Assembly (NCBI RefSeq): GCF_000427865.1
Contig: NZ_KE386599.1
Coordinates: forward strand, 84,526-148,525
Length of the DNA: 64,000 nt
Source: Corynebacterium sputi DSM 45148
GTDB taxonomy: Bacteria; Actinomycetota; Actinomycetes; Mycobacteriales; Mycobacteriaceae
Reading direction: 5' to 3'
Under the pieces are notes generated by a model, which saw only the letters and a program-made list of their open reading frames with translations, was not told the DNA's origin and did not search any database. This document shows positions 62,057-64,000 of the stretch, one piece after another. The position numbers and the translations under genes are program-made. Positions within the stretch are counted from its first letter, which is position 1. Each line of letters starts with the position of its first letter.

Positions 62057-62912
62057 AGCTAGTAAAGCCGGTGCGGTACCCGCCGGAAGTCAGCTCGTTG
62101 ATCATTGTCGTCGGGTCAGCATCGCGCGTGTGCGTGTAGGTGACCTTCGCTGCGTCATCGGTGGTCTCGGGTTCTAGGTCCGTGACGTAGGGGGATGTCT
62201 CAAGGTGACTGACGATGTCGTCGGCGAGATCAGAGGAGTTCTCAGAGGCATCTGGAATTGAACAGATGACACCTCCGTCGTCGCTGACTCCGACAGCGAT
62301 TCCTGGCATCAGGACCGCAGAGATCACGTCCGCGAGGCAGAGGGTGAGGGAGTGGGCGCTGGGGGCGTCGTAAAGCGAGGTTTCAGAGGGCTGGAAGCCC
62401 TCAACGACGCTGCCGTACGCCACTGATTCGTCGAAGGGGAGGATCGACGGCGCCGGGATGGTCAGCGGTTCAGTGGAGACGGGGGACTGGTGGAGAATTC
62501 CGTCCCCTTCCCAGCCGGCAGACTCAGCGGCCTCGATGATTTCTGCGGGCGACTGGCCGCCATGGATGAGCGAGGAATCGCCGAGGGTGACAAGCAGATC
62601 AGCAGAATCAATATCGATGTCAAGGGCAGAACTGTCGTAGTTCGCCAGCGGTGATCCAATTGCGGTGAGAAGACCCCACTCAGCGGTGCCCAATGATGAG
62701 ACCCGGGTCTGGTCGGTGAAACCGATGTAGGAAAAATCATCGGCGTCGATAAGTGAGAGGGCCCGACCGAGAGTGGTATCAGGACCCTCCGACTCCCCCA
62801 CGAGGTTCAGATCCGAGAAAAGCGATTCCGTCTCCTCCGTCCCGCAGGCGGTCAATGCCAGCGACATTGCGACCACGGAGGGTAGAAGGACGCGCCTAGT
62901 CCTCACTGTCAT
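62055..62912 (-). CDS. Putative lipoprotein, unknown function
   Basis: A protein of about 285 residues with a lipoprotein signal (RTRRVLLPSVVAMSLALTAC). The mature part is acidic, has two cysteines (LTLCLADVI and GVICSIPD), and looks like mixed alpha/beta sequence. Starts ATG 62912 or GTG 62915, overlapping the upstream coiled-coil gene, so the two are coupled. No family recognised. Contains one CGTCGTAAAGC word (62366). Confidence 0.78.
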   Translation of the reverse strand: MTVRTRRVLLPSVVAMSLALTACGTEETESLFSDLNLVGESEGPDTTLGRALSLIDADDFSYIGFTDQTRVSSLGTAEWGLLTAIGSPLANYDSSALDIDIDSADLLVTLGDSSLIHGGQSPAEIIEAAESAGWEGDGILHQSPVSTEPLTIPAPSILPFDESVAYGSVVEGFQPSETSLYDAPSAHSLTLCLADVISAVLMPGIAVGVSDDGGVICSIPDASENSSDLADDIVSHLETSPYVTDLEPETTDDAAKVTYTHTRDADPTTMINELTSGGYRTGFTS

Positions 62913-63174
62913 CACGGAGAACGTAACGGTGAGGGGACTCGCGCTGGCTCTTCATCTCACTGGTCAACTCGCTGATGAACACCCCGACATTGCGCCAGCG
63001 GGCCTTGGTGACGTCCATCAATTGAGGCATCTGGTCGAGCGCTTCCTCTCGGTCGCGCTCAGCGCGGTGCGCCGAAAGCTCAGCGCGAAGCTCCGCGAGA
63101 GCCTGTTCGGTCTCGCTAATCATCTTTTCTAGTTGTTCATCCGCAGTCAGGTGCGGATCTTCGTTGTCAGGCAC
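62896..63174 (-). CDS. Small coiled-coil protein, 92 residues
   Basis: Starts at a GTG with AGGAGA upstream. LEKMISETEQALAELRAELS and the following charged heptads predict a coiled coil (about residues 14-48), followed by QLMDVTKARWRNVGVFISEL. No membrane segment. It overlaps the downstream lipoprotein gene and lies 9 bp after the Na/Pi transporter gene, so the three are one transcription unit. Function unknown. Confidence 0.75.
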   Translation of the reverse strand: MPDNEDPHLTADEQLEKMISETEQALAELRAELSAHRAERDREEALDQMPQLMDVTKARWRNVGVFISELTSEMKSQRESPHRYVLRDDSED

Positions 63175-63183
63175 TGTTTTCTC

Positions 63184-64000
63184 CTACAGCAGAACTGTTA
63201 ACACGATAAGCGTCGCAGGGAGAACAAGGAACACTCCGAGTACCCAACCGGCCACCCAGAGTTTGTTTTCAGCGCCGAGCTTGGCCAGTGTCGCTGCTCC
63301 CCATAGTGGAATCCATCGCAGGAATGGCAGGCCGAAGATCACCAGTAGTGCGAATACGTTGTAGAGAACGTGGACCATTGCGGCTTGCATCGCGAAGTAC
63401 GACTCTGGGCCGGAGAACGCGAACGCTGCGATGAGTGCGGTCAGCGTGGTGCCGACATTTGCACCGAGGGTGAACGGGTAGACCTGCTTGAGGGAGAAGG
63501 TGCCGGAGCCTGCCAGCGGGACGACCAGTGCGGTGGTGGTGGTGGAGGACTGCACCATCACGGTGATGAGTGTTCCGGAGGTGATGCCGGAGATGGGGCC
63601 GCGGCCGATCGCGTTATGCAGGACCTTCTTGGCCCTTCCGACCATGACGACCTTCAGGAGCTTGCCGATGAAGGAGATGACGGCGAGGATCAACCCGATG
63701 CCGACGATGATCAAGGTGATTCCGCCCCAGGCACCGGGCAGGGAGCTGAAGGCGGAAATGATCAGGTCGCCGAGGGGATCGGTTACTGCCGTGACAGCGT
63801 TGCCGAGGCCGCCGAAGATTGCGGCCACCGGGCCGCCGTCGCTGCCGGACATCGAGCCTGCGAGCGCACCGGAAGCGCGCTAGCTCCAGCGGCAGGAAGA
63901 TGAGGACCGCGAGAAGGTTGTAGAAGTCGTGAATCGACGCAGCGCCGAAGGCACGGCGGAAGGATTCCTTGTCGCGGACCATGCCGAGGCTGACCAAAGT
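63184..64000 (-). pseudogene. Na/Pi cotransporter family gene with apparent frameshift (5' end outside window)
   Basis: The upstream half (from the window edge to about 63880, VRDKESFRRAFGAASIHDF, then YNLLAVLIFLPLELA) and the downstream half (63852 down to 63184, with GITSGTLITVMVQSSTTTTA, the QSSS-type repeat, and YPFTLGANVGTTLTAL) are in different frames. They would join at the GCGCGC run near 63880 if one base were added. Both halves match NptA/PNaS-type sodium-phosphate symporters. Either the gene is broken or the run was misread. The C-terminal 222-residue part alone would lack the first repeat. Confidence 0.75.

Overview
The window looks like chromosomal core sequence from a Corynebacterium-type actinobacterium (order Mycobacteriales). 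I base this on the GC-rich codon use, the many GTG and 4-bp-overlap (ATGA/GTGA) starts, the lspA-rluD-dnaE and hisDCB-H-A-imp-F-I-trpE-C-B-A-lgt-pyk gene orders, a TetR regulator next to bioB with TGAAC-N3-GTTCA operators, the BsaP-like protein behind BioB, a GlxR-like site before gdh, and a GDH that closely resembles the C. glutamicum enzyme as I remember it. I do not assign a species.

Layout. 1-9.3 kb: 3' part of lspA, rluD, a membrane protein, a sugar-lactone oxidase and PLP-enzyme pair, a small conserved gene, dnaE1, then an AT-richer accessory gene (DUF6308-like). 9.4-17.6 kb: a doxX-like gene broken by an amber codon, ilvA, a 1195-residue protein I cannot assign, a YigZ/IMPACT protein, small genes, and an exonuclease-BRCT protein. 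17.7-28.4 kb: an orphan HigA-like gene, then biotin (bioQ, bioB, bsaP, bioF) and NAD (nadA, nadB, nadC) genes, separated by a decayed DUF222-HNH gene, two related secreted or anchored proteins and a lipoprotein amidase. 28.4-32.8 kb: unassigned membrane, lipoprotein and TPR-like genes. 32.9-47.2 kb: a long same-strand run of his, trp, lgt and pyk genes. 47.2-56 kb: OYE, luciferase-like oxidoreductase, M20 amidohydrolase, glycerate kinase, gdh, a TSUP transporter and an intact DUF222-HNH protein. 56-64 kb: a polar amino acid ABC transporter, malic enzyme, a Thr/Pro-rich membrane protein, a DUF368 lipid-phosphate transporter, an atypical tRNA-Leu(CAA), a lipoprotein/coiled-coil pair, and a Na/Pi cotransporter gene that appears frameshifted and runs off the right edge.

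How the genes work together. HisD-C-B-H-A-F-I covers most of histidine synthesis. TrpE-C-B-A covers most of tryptophan synthesis. The HisA present carries the PriA-type residues expected of an enzyme that also does the TrpF step, which fits the absence of trpF. BioQ probably represses bioB-bsaP, itself and bioF through three palindromes in the window.

The most unusual DNA-level signal is an 11-bp word, GCTTCCCGACG / CGTCGGGAAGC. I count 11 exact copies in 64 kb, in several reading frames, on both strands and once between genes; chance predicts well under one. Related words with a changed dinucleotide (GCTTTACGACG, GCTTGACGACG, GCTTATCGACG) add about 13 more. A second is a perfectly palindromic -10 element (AGGGTACCCT) between two divergent genes, placed so both start codons sit where leaderless transcripts would begin. 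Many other genes also carry a TANNNT -10 element 6-8 nt before the start codon and no ribosome-binding site. No CRISPR array, rRNA, IS element or prophage was seen.
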